From positions 1,286,390-1,350,389 of the forward strand of contig NZ_KV917375.1 of NCBI RefSeq assembly GCF_002019665.1: DNA of 64,000 nt, in the 5' to 3' direction. The notes under the pieces are model-generated. The model did not search any database. It was not told where the DNA came from and was given only the letters and a program-made list of their open reading frames with translations. Position 1 is the first letter of the stretch. The number at the start of each line of letters is the position of its first letter. The DNA comes from Sutcliffiella halmapala (GTDB lineage: Bacteria; Bacillota; Bacilli; Bacillales; Bacillaceae_I). A program made the translations under genes and the position numbers. This document shows, piece by piece, positions 1-8,689 of the stretch.

Positions 1-328
1 AGCTGGTGCCTTTTTCGAAATTATATCTTTTCGGAATTAGGTAAATTGTATGAATCTAAAACATCTATTACTGTTACTGGTCAGCTAATGATTCGGCGCG
101 ATGCAATTACTATGACACCAAATGGAACGTTTGAAGGTATAGTTAAATACATTGCTTTTGAAGGGGAATATAAACAAGGAACCTTAAGGTTAGGTAAACA
201 AGCCATAGCTTGCTTTACAGCAAATCCTGATTTCAAGTTCCGAAGCGATGGAGAAAGTAAGATTTAATATAAGTGGATATTGTTTCCTACCTGATGCTCA
301 TGAAGAAGTTAAAGAAATCGCAAATTAA
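1..328 (+). pseudogene. Remnant of an ABC-transporter ATPase C-terminus (TOBE-like), frameshifted
   Basis: Frame 1 is open from the window edge to position 267 and reads like the C-terminal accessory (TOBE-type) domain of an importer ATPase: ...TGQLMIRRDAITMTPNGTFEGIVKYIAFEGEY...LRLG. Around 235-248 the sense moves to another frame, which continues as EKVRFNISGYCFLPDAHEE and stops at 326-328, so a frameshift separates the last ~25 residues. At 2-37 a different frame reads AGAFFEIISFRN before a stop, hinting at a second frameshift near position 40. No start codon or ATPase core is in the window. The assignment rests on residue pattern only. A sequencing error is the main alternative to true decay. 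Confidence 0.45.
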
Positions 329-475
329 TTTTTCAAAATAGGCAAAGCTAGAGTGAAGCATATAATTAGCGTCAGAAAATAGGAAATGCTATACTTAGCT
401 GTAATAAAACTCTGGAAGATTTTCCATCTAACAGAGAATCAATTATCTGAGTTAAAAGGCTTAGGAGGAATTTAA

Positions 476-790
476 ATGGCTATTTCAAATGTAACAGATC
501 AGAATTTCACACAAGAAACAAACGAAGGACTAGTATTAGCAGATTTCTGGGCACCTTGGTGTGGACCTTGTAAAATGATTGCTCCAGTTCTTGAAGAATT
601 AGATCAAGACATGGGCGACAAAGTGAAAATCGTGAAAGTAGATGTAGACGAAAACCAAGAAACAGCAGGGAAATTCGGCGTTATGAGTATCCCAACGTTA
701 CTAGTTATTAAAAACGGAGAAGTTGTCGACAAAGCAGTTGGCTACCAACCAAAAGAAGCATTAGCAGAACTACTAAACAAGCACGCATAA
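476..790 (+). CDS. trxA: Thioredoxin
   Basis: Cytosolic protein-disulfide reductase, recharged by thioredoxin reductase and reducing targets such as ribonucleotide reductase and methionine sulfoxide reductases. The 104-residue product has the usual thioredoxin length. The redox motif WCGPC is at residues 28-32, the buried Asp of ADFWAPW precedes it, and the conserved cis-proline is at 74 (SIPT). A strong ribosome binding site (AGGAGGAA) lies about 9 bases before the ATG. A terminator follows the stop, so it is probably transcribed alone. Its position just before uvrC matches B. subtilis. Confidence 0.97.
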   Translation: MAISNVTDQNFTQETNEGLVLADFWAPWCGPCKMIAPVLEELDQDMGDKVKIVKVDVDENQETAGKFGVMSIPTLLVIKNGEVVDKAVGYQPKEALAELLNKHA

Positions 791-800
791 GCATACCTAA

Positions 801-831
801 AAAGCCTAGTGATCATCACTGGGCTTTTTTA
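801..831 (+). terminator. Intrinsic terminator of trxA
   Basis: The inverted repeat AAAGCCTAGTGAT / ATCACTGGGCTTT (one G-U pair) forms a 13-bp stem with a tiny loop and is followed by six T residues. Confidence 0.9.
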
Positions 832-835
832 TGTT

Positions 836-1017
836 GGTTCTGTTAAAGTACAGTGTTAATTTTTAGGTATTTAGCTGTTGATTGGAGCAATAGGCGAAGA
901 CTCCTGCGGGAGATAGCGTTTTGTGGAGACCCCGCAGGCATGCCGAGGAGGCTCCACAAGCGCCCTCTGGATAAGCGAAGCCTAGTGCGGAAATCAACAG
1001 CGGTGCTTAACAGAGTC
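836..1017 (+). repeat. Dispersed intergenic element, copy 1
   Basis: About 180 bp with imperfect outer inverted repeats (GGTTCTGTTAA / TTAACAGAGTC) and perfect inner ones (GCTGTTGATT at 874-883, AATCAACAGC at 992-1001). The core carries CTCCTGCGGGAG, GACCCCGCAGG, GAGGAGGCTCC and GCGAAGCCTAGTGCGG, shared with the copies at 14711, 35030 and 38118. All four face the same way and lie between genes. The only ORF through it is the repeat itself read in frame. It resembles small structured repeats common in Bacillaceae genomes; a MITE-like origin is an inference. Confidence 0.85.
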
Positions 1018-1095
1018 TTTATGTTAAAAATGGTACAATCACCATGAGATAGGTATAATAAAAGAGAAGAAATCTTAGGTTGGGGTGAAGGTGAA

Positions 1096-2868
1096 TTGGA
1101 AAAATCATTAAAGGAAAAATTAGCGATATTGCCTGACCAACCAGGATGCTATCTGATGAAAGATAGACAAGGGACAATCATCTATGTCGGAAAGGCAAAA
1201 GTATTAAAAAATCGTGTCCGATCATATTTTACAGGGAGTCACGATGGAAAAACACTCCGTTTAGTAAATGAAATCGTTGATTTTGAATATATTGTTACCT
1301 CGTCTAATATCGAGGCATTAATTCTTGAATTGAATTTAATAAAAAAGCACAATCCTAAATATAATATCATGCTAAAGGATGACAAACGCTACCCCTTCAT
1401 TAAAATAACAGCAGAACGTCATCCCCGTTTACTTATCACAAGAAAAGTAGCAAAGGATAAAGGGAAGTACTTTGGGCCATATCCAAATGTACAAGCAGCA
1501 AATGAAACAAAGAAATTACTAGATCGAATATACCCTTTACGAAAATGTATGACATTGCCTGACCGTGTTTGTTTATATTTCGATTTAGGTCAGTGCTTAG
1601 CACCATGTGTAGAGCAAGTCTCTGAAGACACGAACAAAGAGATGGTTGATGGGATAGTTCGATTTCTAAATGGTGGATATAAAGAGGTAAAAGAAGAGTT
1701 GTCTGGTAAAATGCATAAGGCTGCAGAAAACCTTGAATTTGAAAGAGCAAAAGAGTTTCGAGATCAGATAATAAATATAGAGACTACGATGGAAAAGCAA
1801 AAGATGGAAATGAACGATTTTGTGGATCGTGATGTGTTTGGTTATGCCTTTGATAAAGGTTGGATGTGTGTGCAAGTATTTTTCATCCGTCAAGGGAAAC
1901 TAATTGAGCGTGATGTATCGTTATTTCCCATCTATAATGAGCCAGAAGAAGATTTTTTGACTTATCTTGGCCAATTTTACTCGAAGCAAAATCATTTTAT
2001 TCCCAAAGAAATATTGCTGCCAGGAGAAATCGAATTAGAATTGGCACAGCAACTATTGCAAACAAATGTCATGCAGCCACAACGAGGTAAGAAAAAACAA
2101 CTTGTTGATTTAGCAAAGAAAAATGCAAAAGTTTCTTTAAGTGAGAAGTTCTCTTTAATTGAACGTGATGAAAAAAGGACAATTATAGCGGTGGAGAATC
2201 TAGGAGAAATTCTAGGTATTTCTACCCCGATGAGAATTGAAGCGTTTGATAATTCCAATATTCAAGGAACTGACCCCGTTTCTGCAATGGTTGTTTTTAT
2301 TGATGGAAGACCGGAAAAAAGAGAATATCGAAAGTACAAGACGAAAAGTGTGCAGGGGCCAGATGATTATGAGTCGATGAGGGAAGTAGTAAGAAGGCGG
2401 TATGCTAGGGTGTTAAAGGAATCCTTACCGTTGCCGGATTTAATTATCATTGATGGTGCGAAAGGACATATGTCAGCAGTTCGAGATGTCTTAGAAAACG
2501 AATTGAACCTTTTTATTCCAATCGTAGGTCTTGCAAAGGATGATAAGCATAGAACGAGCAATCTGTTAGCAGGTAGCGAAGCGGCAATTGTACCACTCGA
2601 GCGTACTAGTCAGGAGTTTTATTTATTGCAACGTATTCAAGATGAGGTTCATCGATTCGCGATCACCTTCCATCGCCAACTTCGTAGTAAAAATGTGTTT
2701 CAATCAATTCTAGATGATATCCCAGGAGTAGGAGCCACTAGGAAAAAAGCACTTCTTAAACATTTCGGTTCTGTTGTGAAACTAAAGGAAGCGACTGTAG
2801 AAGAAATGCAACAGGCAAAAATTCCTCGAGCAATTGCTGAAGAAATATTTAAAAAATTACATGAATAG
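1096..2868 (+). CDS. uvrC: Excinuclease ABC subunit C
   Basis: Dual-incision nuclease of nucleotide excision repair: the N-terminal GIY-YIG domain cuts 3' of the lesion held by UvrB, the C-terminal RNase-H-like domain cuts 5'. The 590-residue protein shows GIY-YIG features in [25 protein letters not shown] (about residues 16-45), a UVR motif for UvrB binding ([15 protein letters not shown], about 210-225), the endonuclease segment [20 protein letters not shown] (about 380-400) and helix-hairpin-helix motifs at the C-terminus. The TTG start at 1096 follows GGGGTGA at about 8 bases; a GTG 5 bases upstream is out of frame. Length and domain order are normal. Confidence 0.97.
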   Translation: MEKSLKEKLAILPDQPGCYLMKDRQGTIIYVGKAKVLKNRVRSYFTGSHDGKTLRLVNEIVDFEYIVTSSNIEALILELNLIKKHNPKYNIMLKDDKRYPFIKITAERHPRLLITRKVAKDKGKYFGPYPNVQAANETKKLLDRIYPLRKCMTLPDRVCLYFDLGQCLAPCVEQVSEDTNKEMVDGIVRFLNGGYKEVKEELSGKMHKAAENLEFERAKEFRDQIINIETTMEKQKMEMNDFVDRDVFGYAFDKGWMCVQVFFIRQGKLIERDVSLFPIYNEPEEDFLTYLGQFYSKQNHFIPKEILLPGEIELELAQQLLQTNVMQPQRGKKKQLVDLAKKNAKVSLSEKFSLIERDEKRTIIAVENLGEILGISTPMRIEAFDNSNIQGTDPVSAMVVFIDGRPEKREYRKYKTKSVQGPDDYESMREVVRRRYARVLKESLPLPDLIIIDGAKGHMSAVRDVLENELNLFIPIVGLAKDDKHRTSNLLAGSEAAIVPLERTSQEFYLLQRIQDEVHRFAITFHRQLRSKNVFQSILDDIPGVGATRKKALLKHFGSVVKLKEATVEEMQQAKIPRAIAEEIFKKLHE

Positions 2869-2871
2869 GTG

Positions 2872-2900
2872 TTGTAAGTAGACTTATAGTTTGATATAAT
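2872..2900 (+). promoter_or_regulatory. Sigma-A promoter of the lysine-riboswitch/lysC transcript
   Basis: TTGTAA (2872-2877), a 17-base spacer and TATAAT (2895-2900) begin about 40 bases before the riboswitch and within a few bases of the uvrC stop. Confidence 0.75.
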
Positions 2901-2934
2901 CACTATTAATTTCATAATGTGCCACTTCAAATTA

Positions 2935-3188
2935 ATGAAGTGTTGATAGAGGTGCGAACTTCAAAAGTATGTAATCCGAGAAGAAAGAGCTTCCGAGAAG
3001 ATTACGGAAAGGGGAGGATCGCCGAAGTAAAAAAAAGTCTCTTTTTCTTTTTTTTACTGGTTCTGCGTTTAAGAAATGTAGGACTGTCAGGTAGTATTTG
3101 TGCTGCCTGGAGAGCTATCTCACGCGTGAACGGTTATCTGTTTTTTTCCAATCACAGCAATGAGACAAAGCTCATTGCTGTTTTTTTT
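2935..3188 (+). promoter_or_regulatory. Lysine riboswitch (L-box) with terminator, controlling lysC
   Basis: The leader carries hallmark L-box segments: GATAGAGGTGCGAACTTC near 2945, GGAAAGGGGAGGATCGCCGAAG around 3006-3027, GGACTGTCAG near 3081 and the closing GGAGAGCTATCT at about 3109-3120, which pairs with GATAG to form P1. The expression platform is a perfect 10-bp hairpin CAGCAATGAG / CTCATTGCTG (3155-3180) followed by eight T residues. In this class, lysine binding stabilises P1, favours the terminator and represses aspartokinase. An ORF across it (2919-3248) is spurious. Confidence 0.95.
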
Positions 3189-3304
3189 ATACCTTCATAC
3201 AGGAATAGCGATACTAAATTATGTTATTTATGTAACACGAGGTGCTAGGCTGAGCTTTCTATCTTAACATTATGATGAAATAAACAGAAAAGGAATTGGT
3301 GGTC

Positions 3305-4546
3305 ATGTCAACGATTGTTGTTCAAAAATTTGGAGGAACTTCCGTAGGGTCAGTTGAGAGAATTCAGCATGTTGCGAAAAGAGTCATCAGTGAAGCGGAA
3401 AAAGGGCACAAAGTAGTAGTAGTGGTATCTGCAATGGGAAAAACGACAGACCAGCTTTTAACATTGGCAAATGCAATTAATCCTCATCCAAGTAAACGAG
3501 ATATGGATATGCTTCTAACAACAGGTGAACAAATCACGATTTCCTTATTAGCAATGGCCTTACAAGTACAAGGGCATGAGGCAGTTTCGCTAACAGGTTG
3601 GCAGGCTGGGATTAGAACGGAGCCTGTACATGGCAACGCAAGAATCACTCATATTGAAACAGATTTATTAGCAAGCCATCTTGCGGCTGGAAAAATTGTT
3701 ATTGTTGCAGGTTTCCAAGGAATCACGGAAAAAAATGAGATTACAACACTTGGCCGTGGTGGTTCTGATACAACAGCAGTTGCATTGGCAGCAGCATTAA
3801 ATGCAAAAAAATGTGATATCTATACAGATGTAACGGGAGTGTTTACGACAGATCCTCGTTTTGTTAAGGATGCTAGAAAATTAGCGTCAGTTTCTTATGA
3901 TGAAATGTTAGAATTGGCCAATCTAGGTGCTGGTGTCCTGCATCCGCGAGCGGTAGAGTTTGCAAAAAATTATGGCGTATCACTTGTGGTGCGTTCAAGT
4001 ATGGAAGAGGAAGACGGTACGATTATTGAGGAGGAAGTTTCCATGGAAAAAAACTTAGTAGTAAGAGGCATAGCATTTGAGGATCAAGTTACACGTATTA
4101 CCGTTTGTGAATTACCAAATGAGCTACATACTTTATCAACCATTTTTACAACTTTAGCTCAGCATAGTTTAAATGTAGATATCATTATTCAAACAAGCTT
4201 AAACAAGGATACAACTAACATTTCCTTCTCTGTTAAAACGAAGGATGTTCAAGAAACTATCAATGTGCTAGAAGCGCATAAGGAGCGTCTTGGCTATACA
4301 AAAATTGATCAAGAAAGCAACTTAGCAAAGGTTTCTATTGTGGGATCAGGTATGATTTCTAATCCAGGTGTTGCAGCTGAAATGTTCCAAGTTTTAGCGA
4401 CTGAAGGTATTCATGTGAAGATGGTTAGTACTTCTGAGATTAAGGTTTCTACGGTTGTGGATGTTAATGTGATGGTGAAGGCTGTTGAAGCGTTGCATGT
4501 TGCGTTTAAACTTGGGGAAGAGGCAGTGGAGAAAGTGTTGAGTTAA
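3305..4546 (+). CDS. lysC: Aspartokinase II (lysine-sensitive type), alpha subunit
   Basis: Phosphorylates L-aspartate with ATP, the first step to lysine, diaminopimelate, threonine and methionine; diaminopimelate also feeds peptidoglycan and dipicolinate. The kinase signature KFGGTSVGS is at residues 7-15 and two ACT domains fill the C-terminal third (LVVRGIAFEDQVTRITV; VSIVGSGMISNPGVAAEMF). The ATG at 3305 is chosen because AGGAA lies 9 bases upstream and the start MSTIVVQKFGG matches B. subtilis LysC; TTG 3296 and GTG 3299 are in frame but overlap the ribosome binding site. 413 residues. Expression is under the upstream L-box. An internal in-frame start is annotated separately. Confidence 0.96.
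   Translation: MSTIVVQKFGGTSVGSVERIQHVAKRVISEAEKGHKVVVVVSAMGKTTDQLLTLANAINPHPSKRDMDMLLTTGEQITISLLAMALQVQGHEAVSLTGWQAGIRTEPVHGNARITHIETDLLASHLAAGKIVIVAGFQGITEKNEITTLGRGGSDTTAVALAAALNAKKCDIYTDVTGVFTTDPRFVKDARKLASVSYDEMLELANLGAGVLHPRAVEFAKNYGVSLVVRSSMEEEDGTIIEEEVSMEKNLVVRGIAFEDQVTRITVCELPNELHTLSTIFTTLAQHSLNVDIIIQTSLNKDTTNISFSVKTKDVQETINVLEAHKERLGYTKIDQESNLAKVSIVGSGMISNPGVAAEMFQVLATEGIHVKMVSTSEIKVSTVVDVNVMVKAVEALHVAFKLGEEAVEKVLS
4043..4546 (+). CDS. lysC: Aspartokinase beta subunit (internal in-frame start in lysC)
   Basis: Within lysC a perfect AGGAGG (4029-4034) precedes an in-frame ATG at 4043 by 8 bases. Translation from it gives a 167-residue protein of the two ACT regulatory domains only (MEKNLVVRGIAFED...). 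In B. subtilis aspartokinase II the beta subunit is made from such an internal start and is of nearly the same size, forming alpha2beta2 enzyme. The match in position and the quality of the site make the same arrangement likely here. Confidence 0.75.
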   Translation: MEKNLVVRGIAFEDQVTRITVCELPNELHTLSTIFTTLAQHSLNVDIIIQTSLNKDTTNISFSVKTKDVQETINVLEAHKERLGYTKIDQESNLAKVSIVGSGMISNPGVAAEMFQVLATEGIHVKMVSTSEIKVSTVVDVNVMVKAVEALHVAFKLGEEAVEKVLS

Positions 4547-4561
4547 ATAGCAGTTAGTTGG

Positions 4562-4593
4562 AGTGCCCTTTATGAAGTGAGGGTGCTTTTTTT
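4562..4593 (+). terminator. Intrinsic terminator of lysC
   Basis: AGTGCCCT pairs with AGGGTGCT (two G-U pairs) across a 10-base loop, followed by a run of T. Confidence 0.75.
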
Positions 4594-4615
4594 GATTTTT
4601 AGAGGAGGGAGATAG

Positions 4616-4650
4616 AAAAAAGCGCATCGTAATTTTGGGTACGATGCGCT
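4616..4650 (-). terminator. Intrinsic terminator of yslB
   Basis: A perfect 10-bp stem AGCGCATCGT / ACGATGCGCT, followed on the - strand by a T run (A-rich at 4616-4620 on the + strand). It faces the lysC terminator, as expected for convergent genes. Confidence 0.85.
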
Positions 4651-4663
4651 GGGTAGTTTCTGT

Positions 4664-5095
4664 TTATTTGTCCCATTGGACGGTGATGTAGATTACTTGG
4701 CGTTTTTTTTGTTCCTCGATGGCTTCAGCGGTTTTGCCTTTTTGGCGTTGGGTTTGCTCGGCAAGGAAACCTGCTTCTAGTTGAAAGGATGCGTCTTTGT
4801 TAAGTTCAAGACGTCGCTTTACCATTTCGCCACAAAGTTGGTATTTTATTTCGTTCTTTTTTTGTTCGATAATCTCGAGATCGCCCCATCCAGCTTCTTT
4901 GAAAAACTGGGAGATTTGTTCTTGGGTATCGATGGTGAATTTTCTGGCTAATTGTTTTCCGGACCAGTAGATAATTTGTGTGTGATCTTTTCCTAATAGG
5001 TCTGGAAGTAGCATGTCGCGAATTAATTCATACCCAAATACTGGGACTTGTAAGGTTGTGTCATTAGCTTCTTGTTGGTTGTTCGCTTCAGTCAA
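4664..5095 (-). CDS. yslB: YslB-family (DUF2507) protein
   Basis: Small soluble protein of unknown biochemical function, conserved in Bacillus between lysC and sdhC; the same position here supports the name. The 143 residues carry the family-like core VPVFGYELIRDMLLPDLLGKD..IIYWSGKQLAR, then an acidic/basic C-terminus ending in a beta-rich VIYITVQWDK. No signal peptide or membrane segment is seen. TTG start preceded by GAGGGGAAG about 8 bases upstream. It is convergent with lysC and divergent from sdhC, with its own terminator. Confidence 0.85.
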   Translation of the reverse strand: MTEANNQQEANDTTLQVPVFGYELIRDMLLPDLLGKDHTQIIYWSGKQLARKFTIDTQEQISQFFKEAGWGDLEIIEQKKNEIKYQLCGEMVKRRLELNKDASFQLEAGFLAEQTQRQKGKTAEAIEEQKKRQVIYITVQWDK

Positions 5096-5257
5096 TTTAC
5101 TTCCCCTCTTTCTATTACCCTCATTATATAATAAAGGTGATACATAAATAAATGAAGCAGAAGAAGTAATTTATTCTAGGAAAGTATTTTCTTATTTTTC
5201 TGACTTATTTTAACTCTGTTGACTTTTTCTAAAATTACAATTTTTGTACGCGTTTTC

Positions 5258-5286
5258 TTGACGCTTGCTATATGGGAGAGTAAAAT
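5258..5286 (+). promoter_or_regulatory. Sigma-A promoter of sdhCAB
   Basis: TTGACG (5258-5263), a 17-base spacer and TAAAAT (5281-5286) predict a transcript with about 155 bases of leader before sdhC. The remaining yslB-sdhC gap (5096-5449) is AT-rich and shows no gene. Confidence 0.75.
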
Positions 5287-5449
5287 AAACTTGTCACATA
5301 TTTGTCGATATATCTGTAAAGGCTTTCATTTTATTGGAAGTTTAAAAAAAGGATGCGGGAGTTCGAGTGATTTTTTACTATAATAGATAGTGAAAGAGAG
5401 AACTTGTAAACATCTAATCTATTTTTTACTTGAAAAAGGGGGTTAAGTA

Positions 5450-6058
5450 ATGGCAACAGAACGTGAATTTTTACTTCGAAGACTCCACTCTCTTCTAGGG
5501 GTCATACCAGTTGGTCTCTTCTTAATTCAGCATTTGGTTGTAAACCATTTTGCAACAAAGAGTCCAGAGGCGTTTAACACGGCGGCACACTTTATGGAGA
5601 ATTTGCCGTTTCGCTATGTTTTAGAAATTTTTGTGATTTTCCTTCCAATCATATTCCACGCTATCTATGGCTTATATATTGCTTTTACAGCAAGAAACAA
5701 TGTAAGCAATTATGGATTTGTGCGTAACTGGATGTTTATGCTCCAGCGTTTCACTGGAATTATTACATTAATTTTTATCGTATGGCATGTATGGGAAACG
5801 AGAATCGCAGCTGCTATGGGAGCGGATGTAAACTATGATATGATGGCAAGCATTCTTTCTAGCCCTGCTATGTTCTGGTTCTACATTGTTGGTGTAATTG
5901 CAACTATCTTCCACTTTGCAAATGGACTGTGGTCTTTCTGTGTAAGCTGGGGAATTACTGTAACTCCTCGTTCTCAACAAATTGCTACCTACGTGACACT
6001 AGGTATTTTCATTGCCTTATCAGTAGTAGGAGTTCGTGCAATCCTAGCATTCGTATAA
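5450..6058 (+). CDS. sdhC: Succinate dehydrogenase cytochrome b558 subunit
   Basis: Membrane anchor and di-haem subunit of complex II; it passes electrons from the SdhAB head to menaquinone. The 202-residue protein has five hydrophobic helices starting at about residues 15, 60, 98, 142 and 178, with histidines suited to bind two haems (LHSLLG, IQHLVVNHF, FHAIYG, WHVW, FHFANG). This single-anchor type is the Bacillus/epsilon-proteobacterial form rather than the SdhC/SdhD pair. ATG start after AAAGGGGGTT. First gene of sdhCAB, 35 bases before sdhA. Confidence 0.96.
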   Translation: MATEREFLLRRLHSLLGVIPVGLFLIQHLVVNHFATKSPEAFNTAAHFMENLPFRYVLEIFVIFLPIIFHAIYGLYIAFTARNNVSNYGFVRNWMFMLQRFTGIITLIFIVWHVWETRIAAAMGADVNYDMMASILSSPAMFWFYIVGVIATIFHFANGLWSFCVSWGITVTPRSQQIATYVTLGIFIALSVVGVRAILAFV

Positions 6059-6093
6059 TTAGCAACTAGCAACTATTAAGGAGTGAGTTACCA

Positions 6094-7854
6094 TTGAGTA
6101 AAAAAATTATCGTGGTCGGCGGTGGATTAGCGGGCTTAATGGCTACCATTAAGATTGCAGAAGCCGGTGTTCCAGTAGATTTATTTTCATTAGTACCAGT
6201 TAAACGTTCTCACTCAGTTTGTGCTCAAGGTGGAATTAACGGAGCGGTAAACACAAAGGGAGAAGGAGATTCTCCATGGGAACATTTTGATGATTCCGTA
6301 TACGGTGGAGATTTCTTAGCAAATCAACCACCTGTTAAGGCAATGTGTGATGCAGCACCTGGAATTATCCATTTACTAGACCGTATGGGAGTTATGTTTA
6401 ATCGTACACCTGAAGGATTACTAGATTTCCGTCGCTTTGGTGGAACGCAGCATCACCGTACAGCTTTTGCTGGAGCAACAACTGGGCAGCAATTACTGTA
6501 TGCGCTAGATGAGCAAGTTCGTCGCCATGAAGTATCTGGTCTTGTAACAAAGTATGAAGGATGGGAATTCTTAGGTTCTGTAATTGATGATGAAGGCGTA
6601 TGTCGTGGAGTAGTTGCGCAAAACTTAACATCTATGGAGATAGTTTCTTTCCCAGCAGACGCGGTTATTATGGCCACTGGTGGACCTGGAATCATTTTCG
6701 GGAAATCAACAAACTCTGTTATCAATACTGGTTCAGCAGCATCCATTGTTTATCAACAAGGGGCATATTACGCAAATGGGGAATTTATTCAAATCCATCC
6801 AACTGCAATCCCTGGAGATGACAAACTTCGTCTAATGAGTGAATCTGCTCGTGGAGAAGGTGGACGAGTTTGGACATATAAAGATGGAAAGCCTTGGTAC
6901 TTCTTAGAGGAAAAATACCCTGCCTATGGTAACCTTGTTCCTCGTGATATTGCAACGCGTGAGATCTTCGACGTGTGTGTAAATCAAAAATTAGGAATTA
7001 ACGGCGAAAACATGGTGTATCTGGATCTTTCTCATAAGGATCCAAAAGAACTAGATATTAAACTTGGTGGAATTATTGAAATCTATGAAAAATTCATGGG
7101 TGATGACCCACGTAAAGTTCCAATGAAAATCTTCCCAGCAGTTCACTACTCAATGGGTGGTATTTGGGTTGATTATGATCAAATGACGAATATTCCTGGT
7201 CTTTTTGCTGCAGGAGAATGTGATTACTCACAGCATGGTGCTAATCGCTTAGGAGCAAACTCACTTCTATCTGCTATATACGGTGGTATGGTGGCAGGAC
7301 CAAAAGCAGTTGAATATATGAATGGCCTTGAAAAATCTACGGATTCTCTACCAAGTTCTCTTTTCGAACGCTATGTGAAAGAAGAGGAAGAAAAATGGAA
7401 TCGTATTATGACAATGAATGGTACTGAAAATGCGTATGTTCTTCATAAAGAGCTAGGTGAATGGATGACAGATAACGTAACAGTTGTACGTTATAATGAT
7501 AAGCTTCTAAAAACGGATGAGAAAATCCAGGAACTTTTAGAACGTTTTGACAATATCAATATCCATGATACGGCAAAATGGAGTAATCAAGGAGCGGCAT
7601 TTACACGCCAACTTTTCCATATGCTTCAACTAGCTCGTGTTGTAACGATCGGTGCTTATAACCGTAATGAAAGTCGTGGAGCGCATTACAAGCCAGATTT
7701 CCCTGAGCGTAATGATGAGGAATTCTTAAAAACAACAATGGCGAAATTTACTGGTCCGAAATCTGCACCAGCATTCCATTTTGAAGAGGTAGATGTTAGC
7801 TTAATCCCACCTCGTAAGCGTGATTACTCTAAGAAAAAAGGGGGTAAAGAATGA
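6094..7854 (+). CDS. sdhA: Succinate dehydrogenase flavoprotein subunit
   Basis: Catalytic subunit oxidising succinate to fumarate with covalently bound FAD, linking the TCA cycle to the respiratory chain. Visible: dinucleotide-binding motif VVGGGLAGLMA (residues 6-16), flavin region HSVCAQGGINGAVN, substrate-site motif QIHPTAIPGDD, SESARGEGG, and GLFAAGECDYSQHGANRLGANSLL near the C-terminal half. 586 residues, normal for the Bacillus enzyme. TTG start preceded by AAGGAGTGAG. Its stop overlaps the sdhB start, indicating coupled translation. Confidence 0.97.
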   Translation: MSKKIIVVGGGLAGLMATIKIAEAGVPVDLFSLVPVKRSHSVCAQGGINGAVNTKGEGDSPWEHFDDSVYGGDFLANQPPVKAMCDAAPGIIHLLDRMGVMFNRTPEGLLDFRRFGGTQHHRTAFAGATTGQQLLYALDEQVRRHEVSGLVTKYEGWEFLGSVIDDEGVCRGVVAQNLTSMEIVSFPADAVIMATGGPGIIFGKSTNSVINTGSAASIVYQQGAYYANGEFIQIHPTAIPGDDKLRLMSESARGEGGRVWTYKDGKPWYFLEEKYPAYGNLVPRDIATREIFDVCVNQKLGINGENMVYLDLSHKDPKELDIKLGGIIEIYEKFMGDDPRKVPMKIFPAVHYSMGGIWVDYDQMTNIPGLFAAGECDYSQHGANRLGANSLLSAIYGGMVAGPKAVEYMNGLEKSTDSLPSSLFERYVKEEEEKWNRIMTMNGTENAYVLHKELGEWMTDNVTVVRYNDKLLKTDEKIQELLERFDNINIHDTAKWSNQGAAFTRQLFHMLQLARVVTIGAYNRNESRGAHYKPDFPERNDEEFLKTTMAKFTGPKSAPAFHFEEVDVSLIPPRKRDYSKKKGGKE

Positions 7855-8618
7855 TGGCTGAACAAACAAAAACTGTAACGTTTAAAGTGAAGCGTCAAGA
7901 TGGTCCTGATGGATCCCCTTATTTTGAGACATTTGAATTACCTTACAGACCGAATATGAACGTAATTTCTGCTTTAATGGAAGTACGTCGTAACCCTGTT
8001 AATCAGGATGGAAAAGCAACAACTCCTGTAAACTGGGATATGAACTGTTTAGAGGAAGTATGTGGAGCTTGTTCGATGGTTATTAACGGCAAGCCACGTC
8101 AATCCTGTACAGCACTGGTTGATCAGCTGGAGCATCCAATCGTGCTTGAGCCAATGAGCACATTCCCTGTTGTTCGTGACCTACAAGTTGACAGAAGTCG
8201 TATGTTTGATTCCTTGAAAAAAGTAAAGGCTTGGATCCCAATCGATGGAACATATGATTTAGGGCCTGGGCCACGTATGCCGGAGAAAAAGCGTCAATGG
8301 GCTTATGAACTTTCTAAATGTATGACATGTGGAGTTTGCTTAGAAGCATGTCCAAACGTTAATAGTAAATCTGAGTTTATTGGACCTGCCCCACTTTCTC
8401 AAGTGCGTTTATTTAATGCGCATCCAACCGGAGAAATGAATAAGGCAGATCGTCTAGAAGCGATTATGGGTGATGGCGGACTTGCAAACTGTGGTAACTC
8501 ACAAAACTGTGTCCAATCTTGTCCAAAAGGTATTCCTTTAACCACTTCTATTGCGGCGCTTAACCGTGATACAACCATTCAGATGTTCCGTAACTTCTTC
8601 GGAAGCGACGAAGCTTAA
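7851..8618 (+). CDS. sdhB: Succinate dehydrogenase iron-sulfur subunit
   Basis: Electron-transfer subunit between SdhA and SdhC. Cysteines for three clusters are visible: a 2Fe-2S site (CLEEVCGACSMVINGKPRQSC, about residues 65-85), then CMTCGVCLEACP and CGNSQNCVQSCPKG for the 4Fe-4S and 3Fe-4S centres. 255 residues. ATG 7851 overlaps the sdhA stop by four bases; ATG 7854 is directly adjacent and cannot be excluded. The ribosome binding site AAGGGGG lies within the end of sdhA. A terminator follows, closing the operon. Confidence 0.97.
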   Translation: MMAEQTKTVTFKVKRQDGPDGSPYFETFELPYRPNMNVISALMEVRRNPVNQDGKATTPVNWDMNCLEEVCGACSMVINGKPRQSCTALVDQLEHPIVLEPMSTFPVVRDLQVDRSRMFDSLKKVKAWIPIDGTYDLGPGPRMPEKKRQWAYELSKCMTCGVCLEACPNVNSKSEFIGPAPLSQVRLFNAHPTGEMNKADRLEAIMGDGGLANCGNSQNCVQSCPKGIPLTTSIAALNRDTTIQMFRNFFGSDEA

Positions 8619-8636
8619 TACACAATTATAAAACAG

Positions 8637-8669
8637 AACGCCTCTTATTTTATATAGGGGCGTTTTTTT
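8637..8669 (+). terminator. Intrinsic terminator of sdhCAB
   Basis: AACGCCTC / GGGGCGTT stem across an AT-rich loop, followed by seven T residues. Confidence 0.85.
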
Positions 8670-8689
8670 ACAAATAGGGGGAGAATTTA

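Noticed and set aside
853-1047. 64-residue ORF downstream of trxA, with similar ORFs at 14727-14954 and 35118-35369
   Set aside because: They are the dispersed element read in frame; similarity between them is at DNA level, and no ribosome binding sites precede them.
2919-3248. 109-residue ORF between uvrC and lysC
   Set aside because: It lies across the lysine riboswitch and its terminator, has biased composition and no binding site.
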